From the NCBI GenBank assembly GCA_020283715.1, contig JAIQCW010000013.1, positions 1 through 64,000 on the forward strand: DNA of 64,000 nucleotides. Direction: 5' to 3'. This DNA comes from Cytauxzoon felis. Its lineage: Eukaryota; Apicomplexa; Aconoidasida; Piroplasmida; Theileriidae. Below are positions 1-11,461 of the stretch, piece by piece. The notes beneath the pieces are model-generated. The model saw nothing but the letters and a program-made list of their open reading frames with translations. It did not search any database and was not told the DNA's origin. The position numbers and the translations under genes are program-made. Each line of letters starts with the position of its first letter. Position 1 is the stretch's first letter.

Positions 1-1103
1 ACAATTTACATTTTTAAAATCAATACCACGTGATAATATTAATTTATCATTATCATTCTCATAATTATCAACTATAATTAATAATGGTAATATACTTCTA
101 TTAAATGACTAGATGATATATATAATTATTTATATAATAAAAATACCTCTAGAATAGATTGACGTATCCTTGATGATAATAATTTACTCAATACATTAAC
201 ATCAATTGATAATTTAATTAACAAACAATAAAGATGATATGCACTAAATAATAATATTAATATTTTATAATCTAATTTATATACCTATTATTATTATTAA
301 CAAAAATTACAGTACCAGATGGTATAGAATCTAATTTTAATAATGTATATAATATTAATATTTTAGAATTCTTATTAGATAATATATAATATTCTTTAAT
401 TGTACCTATAATGTATAGATATATAATTATATATCATCATTACCTATTTCAGGTGTATATTCTATATCTATAAATATAGGCTTATATAATACTAATTCTG
501 CTAATTTTTCAACATCTTTATCAATAGTAGCAGATAATAATATAGATTGAAATCGTTTATTATTAGATATATTACGTAATGATTCAACTAATTTAATAGT
601 ATTATTGCGATAACCAAATTCAAATAATAAATCAGCTTCATCTAACATTAAAAACCTTAAATTATTATATATATCTAAATTTGACACATCTATTGTAGGT
701 TTTGATATAATTATATTACATATATTTGATATATTATCATTTATAGTTATATTTGTACCAACTATTAATAATTTCAATACATTCATCATTTGAATAATCA
801 ATTCATTAGTAGGTACTATAATTAATGCCCTTAATTTATCATCATTACATTCATCAATCAATATATTTATCAACGGTATCAATGCAGCTAATGTCTTACC
901 AGAACCTGTTTGTGATTTAATCAATACATCCTTACCAGATAATATTAATGGTATAGACTATAGATATTATATATATAATTAAATAAAAACATACTTTATA
1001 TTGTACAGGTGTAAATTTCTTATATAAACTTAATAAATTCTCCAATAATATAGAATTTAAATTATTACGTCCATAAATTAATATATCTTCCTCTTCTTCT
1101 TTC
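1..1103 (-). CDS. DEAD-box RNA helicase, DBP9/DDX56 type (3' end outside the window)
   Basis: ATP-dependent RNA helicase expected to act in nucleolar 60S ribosome assembly. The start at 1103 gives MKEEEEDILIYG followed by a Q-motif-like FTPVQYK. An intron at about 994-958 joins it to the exon 957-about 458, which carries motif I (SQTGSGKT), Ia (PTNEL), II (DEAD, followed by LLFEFGYRN) and III (SAT). After a 38-nt intron the next exon reads GTIKEYYILSNKNSK, the helicase C-domain opening typical of DBP9. Further short exons continue to SRGIDFKNV at the window edge. The pair DEADLLFEFGY and GTIKEYY favours DBP9/DDX56 over other DEAD-box families. It is divergent from the TPR gene with about 100 bp between the starts. 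It carries no repeat element. Confidence 0.85.
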
Positions 1104-1203
1104 ATTTTTATATATTAAAATTTAAAATATAATTGCGATTCTAATTATTATAAATGATATATGTGGATATATTTATATATAGCTAATCATTATTTTATAT
1201 AAA

Positions 1204-1920
1204 ATGTCTGATAATAATCAATGTGCAGATGAAAATGATTTAATTATAATTAATAATAATGAAAATAATATATTTGGTAATAATTCTATAAAATTTTTAA
1301 AAGAACGTGGTAATACGTTATATCGTCAAGGTTTATATAATGAAGCTATTGATTGTTATACAAAAGCATTAGATAGATTAGATTATTCTAATGATGATAT
1401 ATTAAGAGCTCAATTATTATGTAATCGTGCAGCTTGTTATCAATTATTAAATGATTGGCGATCTTCTTTATCAGATTGTGATGATGCTATATTATTTGAT
1501 GATTCATATCCAAAGGTATATTTATATTAATAGAATATAATTATAATATTTAGGCATATATACGTCGTAGTATAGCATTTGAGAATTTGAAATTGTATAA
1601 GAAATCATTGAGTGATTTAACAAAGGCTATAGAATTAGATCCTGAATTAAGGTATATTAAATATTTTAATAAATAATAATGAAATATAGTAATAAATATG
1701 AATCAAAGAAGAATTATTTAAAAAAATTAGGTATTTATAATTTTAATATATAAATTATTTATTAGCTGATATTGAATTTGAACGTGAAAAGACAGAAGCA
1801 TTTGATTATATTAAAAATGTCGGAAAAAAGGTATTAAATAAATTTGGTTTATCATATGATAATTTCAAAGTACAAAGGAATGAAGAAAGTGGTTCATATA
1901 ATATTCAATTCCAGCAATAA
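1204..1920 (+). CDS. TTC1-like tetratricopeptide repeat protein
   Basis: Small TPR co-chaperone-like protein. Exon 1 (1204-1515) has an acidic Asn-rich N-terminus and two TPR helices pairs (FLKERGNTLYRQGLYNEAIDCY; LLCNRAACYQLL). A 38-nt intron leads to exon 2 at 1554 (AYIRRSIAFENL, third TPR), then two further short introns and a final exon from about 1769. The C-terminus FGLSYDNFKV followed by SGSYNIQFQQ closely resembles the conserved tail of TTC1, which is the main reason for the assignment. Its last 16 bases appear to overlap the 3' end of the MND1-like gene on the other strand. Family function (Hsp90/Hsp70 adaptor) is known only by analogy. Confidence 0.8.
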
Positions 1921-2656
1921 TTATTTAATAAATGTTTACGTTCTAACCATTGTTGTAATATGGATAAATTATCATTCCATCTATATAATAATTTAAAATT
2001 TATATATAAAAAAAATTTTTTACCTTATAATTGCTATTTTGCCTATATTAATTTCATTTATTAATATATCTGGTGATATAAATTCATTATTATTATTTTT
2101 TAATTCATTAATTTCATTATTTAATTTATCATATTCATTCATTAATAAATCAACCTATATGAATATAATTATAATTTATATCATATAATTATTAATTAAT
2201 TTATACATTAATATCATTTAATTCTTTATTTATTTCATTGATTAAATATTTTACTTCATTTAATTTTATAATCTCTATTCTATATTTACTATCATTAAAC
2301 ATTAAATTATTATATAAACTCTAATTGTTTTTTTATATTTATTATATCATTTGTTGTATTTATATTTCTTGGTATCCTATATTTAATATAAATTTAATAT
2401 ATAAATATAATTAACCAATAAATACTTTTACTACCTATCCTTTCCATCTTTATTAAATCTTCATCTATTAAATATTTTACAGCATCTATATTATTAAATA
2501 TTATAATCTATTAAATTATAAACAACTTTTTAGTAATATTGATTTAATATTACATTTTTTTGCTAATAATTCAATTTCATTTATTTGATAAAATGTTGAA
2601 TTATCCATTAATTTATATAAATTCATTATACGTTCTTCATTTATATTCGATTTCAT
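1905..2656 (-). CDS. MND1: MND1-like meiotic recombination protein
   Basis: MND1 pairs with HOP2 and stimulates Dmc1/Rad51 strand exchange in meiosis. I chose the start at 2656 (MKSNINEERIMNLYKLM) because it matches the winged-helix N-terminus of MND1; a longer reading frame upstream looks like non-coding AT-rich sequence. Later exons read DAVKYLIDEDLIKMERIGS, the conserved segment just before the YYW region, then a long coiled coil, and end with RWNDNLSILQQWLERK, which matches the MND1 C-terminal RWTDNI block. At least five short AT-rich introns are needed, so the internal boundaries are approximate. The stop at 1905 makes it overlap the TPR gene tail to tail. Confidence 0.72.
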
Positions 2657-3171
2657 TTTTATAGAAGTGAAGTACTTATAATGAATTTTTATATAAGATG
2701 GAAAAAATTTTATAATCATGCAGCAAATTATTATACTCTGACTAGAATAAAAATATATATTAAACATATAAAATAAAAATATATTATATTTAATTTATAC
2801 TACATTATTTAATGACAATAAGTCAATAAATTATAATATAATACTACATTTCATTCTTTTATAATCATTTGTATTCTATAAATCTTATCCATTGAAAAAT
2901 TACTATTATAAGAATGAACCTTTAATAATGTAAATATTACATCATATAATATTGAAATATCATAATATTATAGGAATATTTTCATCCAAAACTTTAAAGT
3001 TTAATAATTATATCAACAACATTGCTAAAGTGATAATTCTCAATGTTGATTGAACTACATTCGACAATATACTTGACATTTTTAATAATCTTACGTCATA
3101 TCAATATCAAAAATTTCTCAAACTATTCTTCAGAGAAAGCTACATATACAATCAATTATTACAGACAACAT
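2657..3171. other. intergenic spacer, no gene seen
   Basis: AT-rich spacer between the MND1-like gene and the first repeat copy. I see no conserved reading frame or RNA gene in it. Both flanking genes point left, so it may hold the MND1-like promoter. Confidence 0.5.
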
Positions 3172-3466
3172 TCCACCTGAGGTCCAATCCAACTCTTTTC
3201 TACTCGGCATGGAGCCTTCTCCACCTGAGGTTACAACCACCTCTTCTTCCACTCGCCGTGGAGGCCTCTTCTAATTATTCATCTCTAAAGAGTATAGCCA
3301 CTCCCGGAGATCGTGGAAAGGTAGAGGTGTAGATAGAAGTGGAATGAATAATAGTACTAGACCTCAAGTGGAAGTGGAACCTGGAAGCGATCTATGGGAG
3401 CTGGAAGGGGAGGTAATTAGAAGAGCTCCATGCAATGGAAAACAAGGTTGTAACCTCAAGTGGAGG
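3172..3466 (+). repeat. hairpin-module repeat, copy 1 (intergenic)
   Basis: Full copy. Left arm holds CCACCTGAGGTCC, a CCAC-TCGCC-GTGG hairpin at 3249-3261, the core stem CTCT-AA-AGAG at 3283-3292 and CCACTCCCGGAGATCGTGG. The right arm uses the GATCTATGGGAGCTGG version and a CCAT-TGC-ATGG hairpin. It lies between the MND1-like gene and a FAINT gene. Confidence 0.9.
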
Positions 3467-3507
3467 TTGACAACATCTCAGTTGTTAGACACATTCATAA
3501 TGCTATA

Positions 3508-4599
3508 TTAATCCCTTCCGATAGATACATGTTGGATTTGATTAGCAGCTTCATTAGCCTTCTTTGCAGCTTCTAAATCCTTTTTTCTTTTTTCATCATC
3601 TGTTTCCTTTTTCTTAGGTTCCTTTGGTTTTTTATTGGATCTAACATATGTTGTTTCTTTGGATGAACTACTACTCCTACTACTGGAAGAGTAGCCAGAT
3701 GTTGTTGATGACCCATCACTAATATTATCTTTATGTTGCATAGGTTCACCATGATGTAGCTTATACTGCTTTTCTTCAGATGCCCTTGATCTCATAATCA
3801 GTTCTTTATATTTTACTTTAAATTCATCCTTTTCTACTGCTATGAATTTAAAATGACGCTTGCTGTAGTATAGTTCCGTAGTACCATGTGAATCCTTTGT
3901 AGTTAGTATGAATAAATCTGCTGATGACTTATAATAATATACTTTGACCCTATAACATCCATAAACATTATTCTTCCTTTCCCAAACAGTAACACGCTGA
4001 GATAAAACTTTTATTATGACGGAATCTTCATTTGGTTTATATAAACGTATAGTTATTCTATGTTCACTGAAATCACGGGGCATACCAAAGTCGATACTAA
4101 CAACAAACTTCTTTTTGGATATTTCTTTAGTATAAGCTTCATATTCTTGCAATATATTTTCCCTGTTAAGTGTTTCACCAGTTCTTACAATTGCAAGTAG
4201 GTAATCAGTAAAGGTTTCAGATATCTTTCTCCATCCACCCTCGAAAAGGAAATAGTTTATACCCTGAACACCACATAATAACCCTTGTGAATAAAATAAT
4301 GTTACTATAACAGCTTCCTCATTATCATCAGCATACATAACTTCAGCAAATCGATAATCTTGATCATCTGTTGGCTGATAAATTAATGTATCACCATTAA
4401 CAAATCTACCAATTTTATGCCCCTTTTTGGGTTCAATTTTATATATTATAGCATTTCCTTTCGAAGTTCTAGTTACATTGATACCTGTAGTATCTTCCTT
4501 AAAATGTATATTCAAATCAACAAGTGATTGATTACCACCATTACCAGCGATTGTTGTATAATCACATAATATAATGATTATGAACGGAAGGTAACACAT
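3508..4599 (-). CDS. secreted FAINT-domain (DUF529) protein with Ser- and Lys-rich tail
   Basis: 363-residue protein. Residues 1-19 (MCYLPFIIIILCDYTTIAG) form a clear signal peptide. Two FAINT-like units follow: one around residues 25-150 with IYKIEPKKGHKIGRFVNGD and a second around 165-285 with VTVWERKNNVYGCYRVKVYY. The C-terminal 80 residues are a Ser/Thr-rich run, then a strongly basic stretch (KKPKEPKKKETDDEKRKK) that could act as a nuclear localisation signal. FAINT proteins are abundant in Theileria, and several are secreted into the host cell; no biochemical role is known. Single exon, like the other FAINT genes here. Its N-terminal segment resembles those of the FAINT genes at 32267 and 61142. 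Confidence 0.88.
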   Translation of the reverse strand: MCYLPFIIIILCDYTTIAGNGGNQSLVDLNIHFKEDTTGINVTRTSKGNAIIYKIEPKKGHKIGRFVNGDTLIYQPTDDQDYRFAEVMYADDNEEAVIVTLFYSQGLLCGVQGINYFLFEGGWRKISETFTDYLLAIVRTGETLNRENILQEYEAYTKEISKKKFVVSIDFGMPRDFSEHRITIRLYKPNEDSVIIKVLSQRVTVWERKNNVYGCYRVKVYYYKSSADLFILTTKDSHGTTELYYSKRHFKFIAVEKDEFKVKYKELIMRSRASEEKQYKLHHGEPMQHKDNISDGSSTTSGYSSSSRSSSSSKETTYVRSNKKPKEPKKKETDDEKRKKDLEAAKKANEAANQIQHVSIGRD

Positions 4600-5836
4600 C
4601 CTCCATGAGGGGGTTTAAAATTATGTAGCATTGCATAAATTTGTGGATATGTAGCCATATTAGTGATAAACTGCAGTGAAGTTTCAGTTTGATTGGACTA
4701 CGTTGGTCACAGAGATAAAAGTGATTATTAAAATAACGCAGGACAAATAATACAATTACCTATAGTATATATATAAATATTATTACTAAAACATTTTAGG
4801 TTAATTTGTAAATCATAGCAACATTGTACGAGCTTGTTATTATAATTACGCAATTGATTACATACATTACAAAAGATGGGGATACCGACATCAAAATTAG
4901 CAGAAATAATTGGTAGTCAAAGCGATTAAAAAATGAAATTTTAACGAATATTGAAACAACAACGACCGTCTTCTTATAGAAGGATCCTCTAATTAATTCA
5001 ATTTAAAGGGTTATACAACTCTCGGAGATCGTAGCTCATTTTGTCTAATGGGAACGACAGATTCATACTCTAGGTCTTGAAATCACTTTTATACCCGAAT
5101 TTACAACTACTGTTGCCACTCGCCGTGGCGGCTTCTTCTAATTTGTTATCTCTAAAGAGTATAGCCACTCCCAGAGATCGTGGCGATAAAGCCGATACTG
5201 ATCAGGGAATCAGAAAATAATAATTATATGATTTTACTATATGTTTGGGAATATCCATTGAAATGTAAACTCATTATATATACTAATTCAATCAATTATA
5301 TATAGAATATCCATTATAATAATTTATAATTTACCGTACATGCCCTATATTGTAGGGATAAAAAACACTATTTCCACTACTTTTTAACAATCTATTGAAG
5401 ATTTCTCTATGAATATAATATAAACTAATATATTAATACAATTGAAGGAATATGTATAGTTCTAGGAAGTTATACATGTATTAATATAAATAATTATTAT
5501 AATATATATACTATATAACTACTAACATGAACTGAAATATAGTAACTATATTATACTTATAATAATGCTCATTGTATATACTTCTATAAATTATTAAAAA
5601 ACTATACTTCAGTTATAAGTGATTAGATACAACAATTATAGTAATTATTATTCAATTAATTAATATACAAAATTCAATTGGAGATTATATGCTGTATATG
5701 AATTATAGTGTATAAATAACATTTTATTACAGTTTTTCTAATGCATTCATTTCATTTATTATAAAAAAAACAATTGACGTAAATATTATAAATATAAATT
5801 CATATATAAATTGATTAATAATATTAAATTATAAAG
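4600..5836. other. long intergenic region
   Basis: About 1.2 kb without a convincing gene. It contains a damaged repeat copy near 4986-5190 and otherwise very AT-rich sequence with short homopolymer runs. It would hold the upstream region of the FAINT gene at 3508-4599 and the 3' flank of the ROK1-type helicase. Confidence 0.5.
4986..5190 (+). repeat. hairpin-module repeat, copy 2 (degenerate, in pieces)
   Basis: A worn core (ACTCTCGGAGATCGTAG) lies at about 5018-5033. A better half-copy at 5101-5187 has CCACTCGCCGTGGCGGC, the CTCT-AA-AGAG core and CCACTCCCAGAGATCGTGG. The right arm is missing, so this looks like an old or truncated copy. Confidence 0.75.
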
Positions 5837-8160
5837 TTAATTATCATTAGTTTTTTGTAATTTTCTTCTTCTTTTTAATTTTTTTTCTAATTTATAAACT
5901 CTTATATGTTTTATTATAAACAAACCTATTTCTTGTAATATTAAATCTTTTTGGTGGATTTTTTTCAATTTTTTTAAAATCTAAATCATATTCATATAAA
6001 AATATATTTTATACTTACCAATATCCTTAAAATCTTTAATATTTTCAAGCCATTTTGGTATTTCTGATCCTGATGATTTCATTATATTAATTATATGCTT
6101 CATTAATTTCAAATCCTTAAGTGTATAAAATGTTATCGCTTTACCACATTTCAAACTTCTACCAGCTCTACCAATGCGATTAATATAAACTTGAGGAGTC
6201 AATGGTAAATCAAAATTTACTACACAATTTATACCCTTCAAATCTATACCACGAGATAATATATCCGTAGATAATAATATCCATATCTATCATATTTATC
6301 GTCATTATTTAATTAATATAATTATACACATATCCACTCGAGGTCCAATCCAACTCCTTTCACTAACCTTTCGTTGTCCTGCCGTCAGCTCATCCAATTA
6401 CTTCCCCGTAAACGGTAATGCCACTCCCGGAGATCGTGGCGAAGATGAAGGTAGAGGTGTAGATGAAAGTAGAGTTAAGGATGTAACCTCGAGTGGATTA
6501 CCCGCAGCTGATCTCAGGGAAGCGGAGGGGGAGATAAATAGAAGAGCTGTCTGCAAGACGACCTCAGGTGGAGGAGGCTGTCTGCAAGACGAAGAGAGTT
6601 GGATTGGACTTCGAGTGGAGGTGATTGGATTAAATGAATTAATTTGGACATACTTTACCGATTCTGAAATCTTCTAGTATTTGTAATCGTTCATTGATTG
6701 TATGTTTGCTTGTGAATTTTTGTATATGTAAATTATCATTCGACAATTCATTATATAATTCATTAACTCTTTGTATTGTTTGTAGGAATATTAATATTGG
6801 TGGTATTAATTTCCCTTCATTTATTAATTGTTTTAATATCATTAATTTACCCTGATCAGTTGTTACACATAATAATTCTTGATCTACATTTCTACATGCT
6901 GTATTTTCAAACCCTATAAATTTATAAATAGAATAAATATTATATATAAATTATAATATACCAATAGTAATATGTATAGAATTGGGCATAAATGTAGTTG
7001 TTAATGATAATACATTTGATTGTATAATTGAACTAAATATCATTTTCTGTAATTTAATATTTTTTATCTTATCAAGTATCATATCGATATCATTAATATA
7101 ACCATCATCTAATAATTTATCAACTTCATCTAATACTAAATATTTACAATCATTCAATAAAGCCTAATATATATTTTTTAAATCTTAATATATCACTAAA
7201 CTAGAACTAACCTCATTCTTCTTCAATAAAAATTGTAATGTCAATGGTGTTGATACAGATAATACACCAACATCCATCCTATTCTTATCCAAATCCTCAA
7301 TCTTAATACCATCAACACCTATACATATATATTATATATACACACTCGTCTACAACCCGATGTTCCACCTGAAGTCCAATCCAACTCTCTTCGTCTTGCA
7401 GACAGCTCTTCCAATTACCTATCTCTAAAGAGTATAGCCACTCCCAGAGATCGTGGCAGAATTATAGTGATTGGACCTAGAGTGGAACCCGTAGCTGATC
7501 TCTGGGAAGCGGAGGGGGAAGTAAATAGAAGAGCTGTCTGCAAGACGAAGAGAGTTGGATTGGACTTCAGGTGAGTAGACAACGATTGATTGAATAGACA
7601 TACCTGTTAGGTAAAGTGCCTCTCTTTTGACATGATGTACTAGTTCTACGGTTGGTACGATAATGATGGCATTGATATTTGTGTTACTCCTCTAAAATAT
7701 GGATGAATTGATGGCAATGTACATAAATTTACATCTAAATTACATAGTATCGGTATTAGATACGCTAATGTTTTACCGGATCCAGTTGGTGCTATAGCTA
7801 CTAAATCCTCTCCATTTAAAGCAATTGGTATAACCTAAATGGAATCATATTTAATCTAAATCATAAACATACATGCTTTTGTATGGGTGTTGTAAATTTA
7901 ATGTTAAAACGTGTGTTAAGAGAGTTGATTATGTCATTGACACATTGGAGATTCTTGAAATCTTTATCAAATAATTCACTCAAATTATTAAATTCATCTA
8001 ATTGTACATAATTTTTATATTCATCCCCGTTAGAATCCACAACAATAAAATCCTCAGTGAAGGCACCAGTCTTTTTATTAATATTTTTGTTCAAGTATAA
8101 ATCAAACGATGATTTTATCTTTAAATCTGTACCCCTACATAATTTCTCAAATATATCCAT
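5837..8160 (-). CDS. DEAD-box RNA helicase, ROK1/DDX52 type
   Basis: Predicted 18S rRNA-processing helicase. Exon 1 (8160-about 7864) starts [15 protein letters not shown] and runs to FTTPIQKH (Q motif). The next exons carry [19 protein letters not shown] (motif I), [14 protein letters not shown] (Ia), then after a repeat-bearing intron [13 protein letters not shown] (motif II, DEVD instead of DEAD) and MIFSSIIQ (motif III, SSI instead of SAT). The helicase C-domain follows: [25 protein letters not shown] and [26 protein letters not shown], the short N-terminus and the C-terminal [10 protein letters not shown] match the ROK1/DDX52 subfamily. A 25-nt intron near the 3' end is possible; using it gives a basic tail ending at 5837. 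Two introns hold repeat copies (6334-6622 and 7364-7575). Confidence 0.83.
6334..6622 (+). repeat. hairpin-module repeat, copy 3 (intron of ROK1-type gene)
   Basis: Full copy, antisense to its host gene. The core stem is the alternative CCGT-AA-ACGG version at 6406-6415, in place of CTCT-AA-AGAG. The arms carry the CTGCCGTCAGC and CTGTCTGCAAG modules. Confidence 0.9.
7364..7575 (+). repeat. hairpin-module repeat, copy 4 (intron of ROK1-type gene)
   Basis: Full copy with nearly matching arms: CTTGCAGACAGCTCTTCCAATTACC on the left and AGAAGAGCTGTCTGCAAG on the right. The core is CTCT-AA-AGAG. Antisense to the host gene. Confidence 0.9.
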
Positions 8161-8269
8161 TTAAAAATCTTATGATCTACTCTTTACATCTACTAAAACA
8201 TTACATCAACACTCCAACACCCGAGAACACATTGAGCGAGTCGTTGTCTATCGAAGGTCTAGGCTACAT

Positions 8270-8400
8270 TACCTTCCACTTGGCGTGGAGCCTTTTACAA
8301 TTATCTATCTCTAAAGAGTGTAGCCACTCCCGGAGATCGTGGCAAAGGTGTAGGTAGTGATGTAACCTCAAGAGGATATCTGGGAGCAATCTACGAGGAT
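8270..8400 (+). repeat. hairpin-module repeat, copy 5 (intergenic, partial)
   Basis: Left part and core are clear (CCACTTGGCGTGGAGCC, CTCTAAAGAG, CCACTCCCGGAGATCGTGG). The right arm is eroded. It fills the gap between the tails of PRP19 and the start of the ROK1-type gene. Confidence 0.8.
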
Positions 8401-8433
8401 ATATGTATGCATGTACAAAAGTGATAATTAATA

Positions 8434-10965
8434 TTACATAAACAATCTTAATGATTTATCGGTACATGTTGTAAGTATAAAACTTGAATTTACACCAAAT
8501 GATACATCCGTTACATGTCCATTATGACCTTCTAATGTACATAACTCCTCAAAGGTTGACTTGTCCTTGGCACTATACAGTTCTAACTTCGTCGAACCAA
8601 CACCAATATATTGACCTAAAATTATTATTAATCAATAATCAATTTATATGTCTACACCTAGTCTTCCACTCGTCATTCCACCTGAGGTCCTTTCCTTGTC
8701 CTGCAGACGGCCTCTCTATTTACCTCCCCCTCCGCTTCCCTGAGATCGCTTCCAGGTTCCACTCGAGGTCCAATCACTATACTTCTGCCACGATCTCTGG
8801 GAGTGGCTCTAGTCTTTAGAGATAGGTAATTGGAAGAAGCCTCCACGGCGAGTGGAAGAGAGGTTGGACATCGGTGGAGAAGCTGACGGCAGGACGACCT
8901 CAGGTGGAGGTTCAATGTGTTTTCTGGATGTCATACCTGATTGATCATATGTAACGATTTTTGGTTGTGTATTGCAATTGATGGTTTGGAAGACGTTTGT
9001 TTTTCTGAGATCCCATAAGAGTAGGTTGCCATCATCGGTGATTGAAGCGAGATGGTATCCATTTTCACTGAATGAGATACAATTAATGGGAGTGCTATTA
9101 TTGTTATGATTTAAAGGATCTCTAATATCCATTGTTCTAATATCCCATATATGTATTGATCCATCATTACCAGATCCTGCAGCTATCATACCATCTGGAT
9201 GGAATTTTACATTATTACAAGATGATGGTACATTTTTATACATTTTTATAACTTTACCAGTATCTAAATCTGCCATAGACCATATACCTTCAGATGAATT
9301 CGATAATAAATATTCCCCACTTGGATGTATAGATAATGATAATACGGGAGTTTTGTGATATTTTAGAATATGACTACATTTAAATTCATCATTATAAGAT
9401 TTCCATATTCTTATAGTTTTATCATCAGATGCTGATACACATATTTTATCATATGGATGTGATACTATGGAATTTATAGATTTTAAATGACCATTAATAT
9501 TACATACAGTACGACTATTACCCAAATCAAAATATACTATACTACCATCAGCACCACCAGTATAACAAAAACTATCATTTATATCCTGCGATTTTATACT
9601 CTTATCCAAACATAAACATAATACACCAGGAACAGTAGATGAATGTAAACGATAATCACCCTTACATACATAACCACTAATCATATCCTTACCAACATAT
9701 AAAGATAAATCACGCTTCTTACGCTCAGATAATAATGCCTTCGCCAACTCTTGAATACGAGATAACGCATCCTCATCAAGACCTATTATAATATTATATC
9801 AAATTAAAGAAATAAATTAAGTATTATACACCACTTTTCTCTTGCAGAGAGCTCTCCACTCGAGGTTAGTCCTACCGTCAGCTTCTTTATTTACTTCCCC
9901 CTACGCTTCCCTGAGATCAGCTCCGGGTTCCACTTGAGGTTATAAACCTAATCACGACGAGATAAGGATAAAGTGACAAAATTCATGTTTGAAATTATAT
10001 CTCAATCAGTATAAATTGGAATGAAGTGAGGTTTAGTAAATTAAATACAATCATCAAGATCCTTTTGAATGAAGTATTGATATTAATAATACATCCAATA
10101 TTCATTGAGTAATCTTCAGTATTTTCCCCAGAAATTCAGGATTTCCTTCAAATTTTAGAGGTAAAAATGAAGAAGTGGAAGACAGTGATTATTGACCTCA
10201 AGTGGAGACCTCGAGTGGATCCCGTAGCTGATCTCAGGGAAGCGGAGGGGGAAGTAAATAGAAGAGGCTCCATGCAATGGAAAGAAAGGACCTCGAGTGT
10301 AGAGCTGTCTGCAAGACGAAGACAATGTTGTACTAGAAGGTAGATCATTCACTGCATTAGTTCGAGTCGTTGTATTCCTTTCGAGAAAATTAAAATACAT
10401 ACCGTATTCTATTGAATTGACGTCATAGTTTTGTCTGAACTGTAATAATTGTTGTTGTAATTCTTGTACTTCTTCAAGTGCTTTATCTCTTTGTTTAATA
10501 AGCCTAGCAATCACTCTGGTTGCTGCATCATGTTGATATAACGAGTAGCTTAATTGTTTCCTAACCTGAATGGGTAAATTAAATAAAAAAAATGTATAAA
10601 CGTACTTCATCAACGTGTGATCTTAAGTTAAAAGTTTCTAGAGCTAGGGCATCCCATTCACTTTGTAACATAGATAGTATACCAGGTATGCTTGTAGCTG
10701 TACTAGGCCTTGGTTTAACTATTTTATCACCTGTATGAATGGAAAAGTGAATATTAAATTTAAATTAGGGAATTTAGTAGGGATAAATAACCAACTTACA
10801 TTTTATTGGTATAAGATCGTCAATAGTTAATGGTTGACCAGTGGCTGGACATGTTTGTGTTTCTTGTATATGTTTTTCTATTAAACGTCTTTCATATATA
10901 TAACCAGTTTTACTTAAACATGGTTCTTCGGGCTGAACGCCGCTTATAGAACAAATAAATGACAT
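8434..10965 (-). CDS. PRP19: PRP19-like U-box E3 ubiquitin ligase of the spliceosome
   Basis: Core subunit of the NineTeen complex. Exon 1 (10965-about 10800) starts MSFICSISGVQPEEPCLS and encodes the U-box (YERRLIEKHI, CPATGQPL, DLIPIK). Next come the PRP19 tetramerisation coiled coil (ARLIKQRDKALEEVQELQQQLLQ) and an exon starting GLDEDALSRIQELAKALLSERKKR. The C-terminal WD40 propeller runs from about 9650 to 8434 (GHLKSINSIVSHP, ASDDKTIRIW, GSGNDGSIHIWDIRTM, LLLWDLRKTNVFQ). The last exon follows a repeat-bearing intron and reads GVGSTKLELYSAKD to the stop at 8434. The stretch between 9790 and 10400, with two partial repeats, was not resolved into exons. The gene is complete and looks functional. 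Confidence 0.9.
8662..8909 (-). repeat. hairpin-module repeat, copy 6 (PRP19 intron)
   Basis: Full copy in inverted orientation: GCCACGATCTCTGGGAGTGGC, then CTTTAGAGATAGGTAATTGG. Sense relative to PRP19. It interrupts the intron between the penultimate and last WD40 exons. Confidence 0.9.
9838..9941. repeat. hairpin-module repeat, copy 7 (PRP19 intron, half copy)
   Basis: A half-element without core: CTCT-TGC-AGAG hairpin, CCACTCGAGG, CCGTCAGC and the CTTCCCTGAGATCAGC module, closing with CCACTTGAGG. Confidence 0.75.
10194..10321. repeat. hairpin-module repeat, copy 8 (PRP19 intron, half copy)
   Basis: A right-arm half: GATCTCAGGGAAGCGGAGG, AAATAGAAGAGG, CCAT-TGC-ATGG and CTGTCTGCAAG modules, with GACCTCAAGTGG and GACCTCGAGTG borders. 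No core. Confidence 0.78.
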
Positions 10966-11461
10966 TTTAGACCATTAGATGTATATTAGATATATTATAA
11001 CGGGTTAAATACATATCAAATGGTGAGATTCCTATGTATTTTTAACAATCATTCCCCACAGTTGATCAAAAAAATTATTTATTTATCCTTTAAATTTGTA
11101 TAATATTATGGTAGAATCTCAAAATTTTTCTTATTTAATTATGATATTTTAAATGAATAATAATTGTCTTGTATAAAACCATATAAATCACTTACACATT
11201 GACTGTATTGACGTACTATACATTCCTGTAGGTAAATTTCCTTATTTTCACAAAAATTTTTATAATTATATGGAATTTATTTAATATATTATCGTTTTAT
11301 ACTGTTGGTTCCCTGTCTTGATTTTATAAATGGAATATCGTATCCATTAATTAGTGCACCTACCGAGCATAGAATCCGTTGAGAGAATTATCTATGATTC
11401 TATTAATTTCAATAGATAAATGCCATATATTTTTAATAAAAATAAGTTGAGATAAATAAAA
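10966..11461. other. divergent intergenic region
   Basis: About 500 bp between PRP19 (-) and the coiled-coil gene (+). AT-rich, with no repeat copy and no recognisable gene. It should contain both promoters, but I see no specific motif I can name. Confidence 0.5.

Noticed and set aside
8484..8819. Plus-strand frame across PRP19 and a repeat
   Set aside because: Antisense to the last PRP19 exon and running into a repeat copy; no similarity to any protein.
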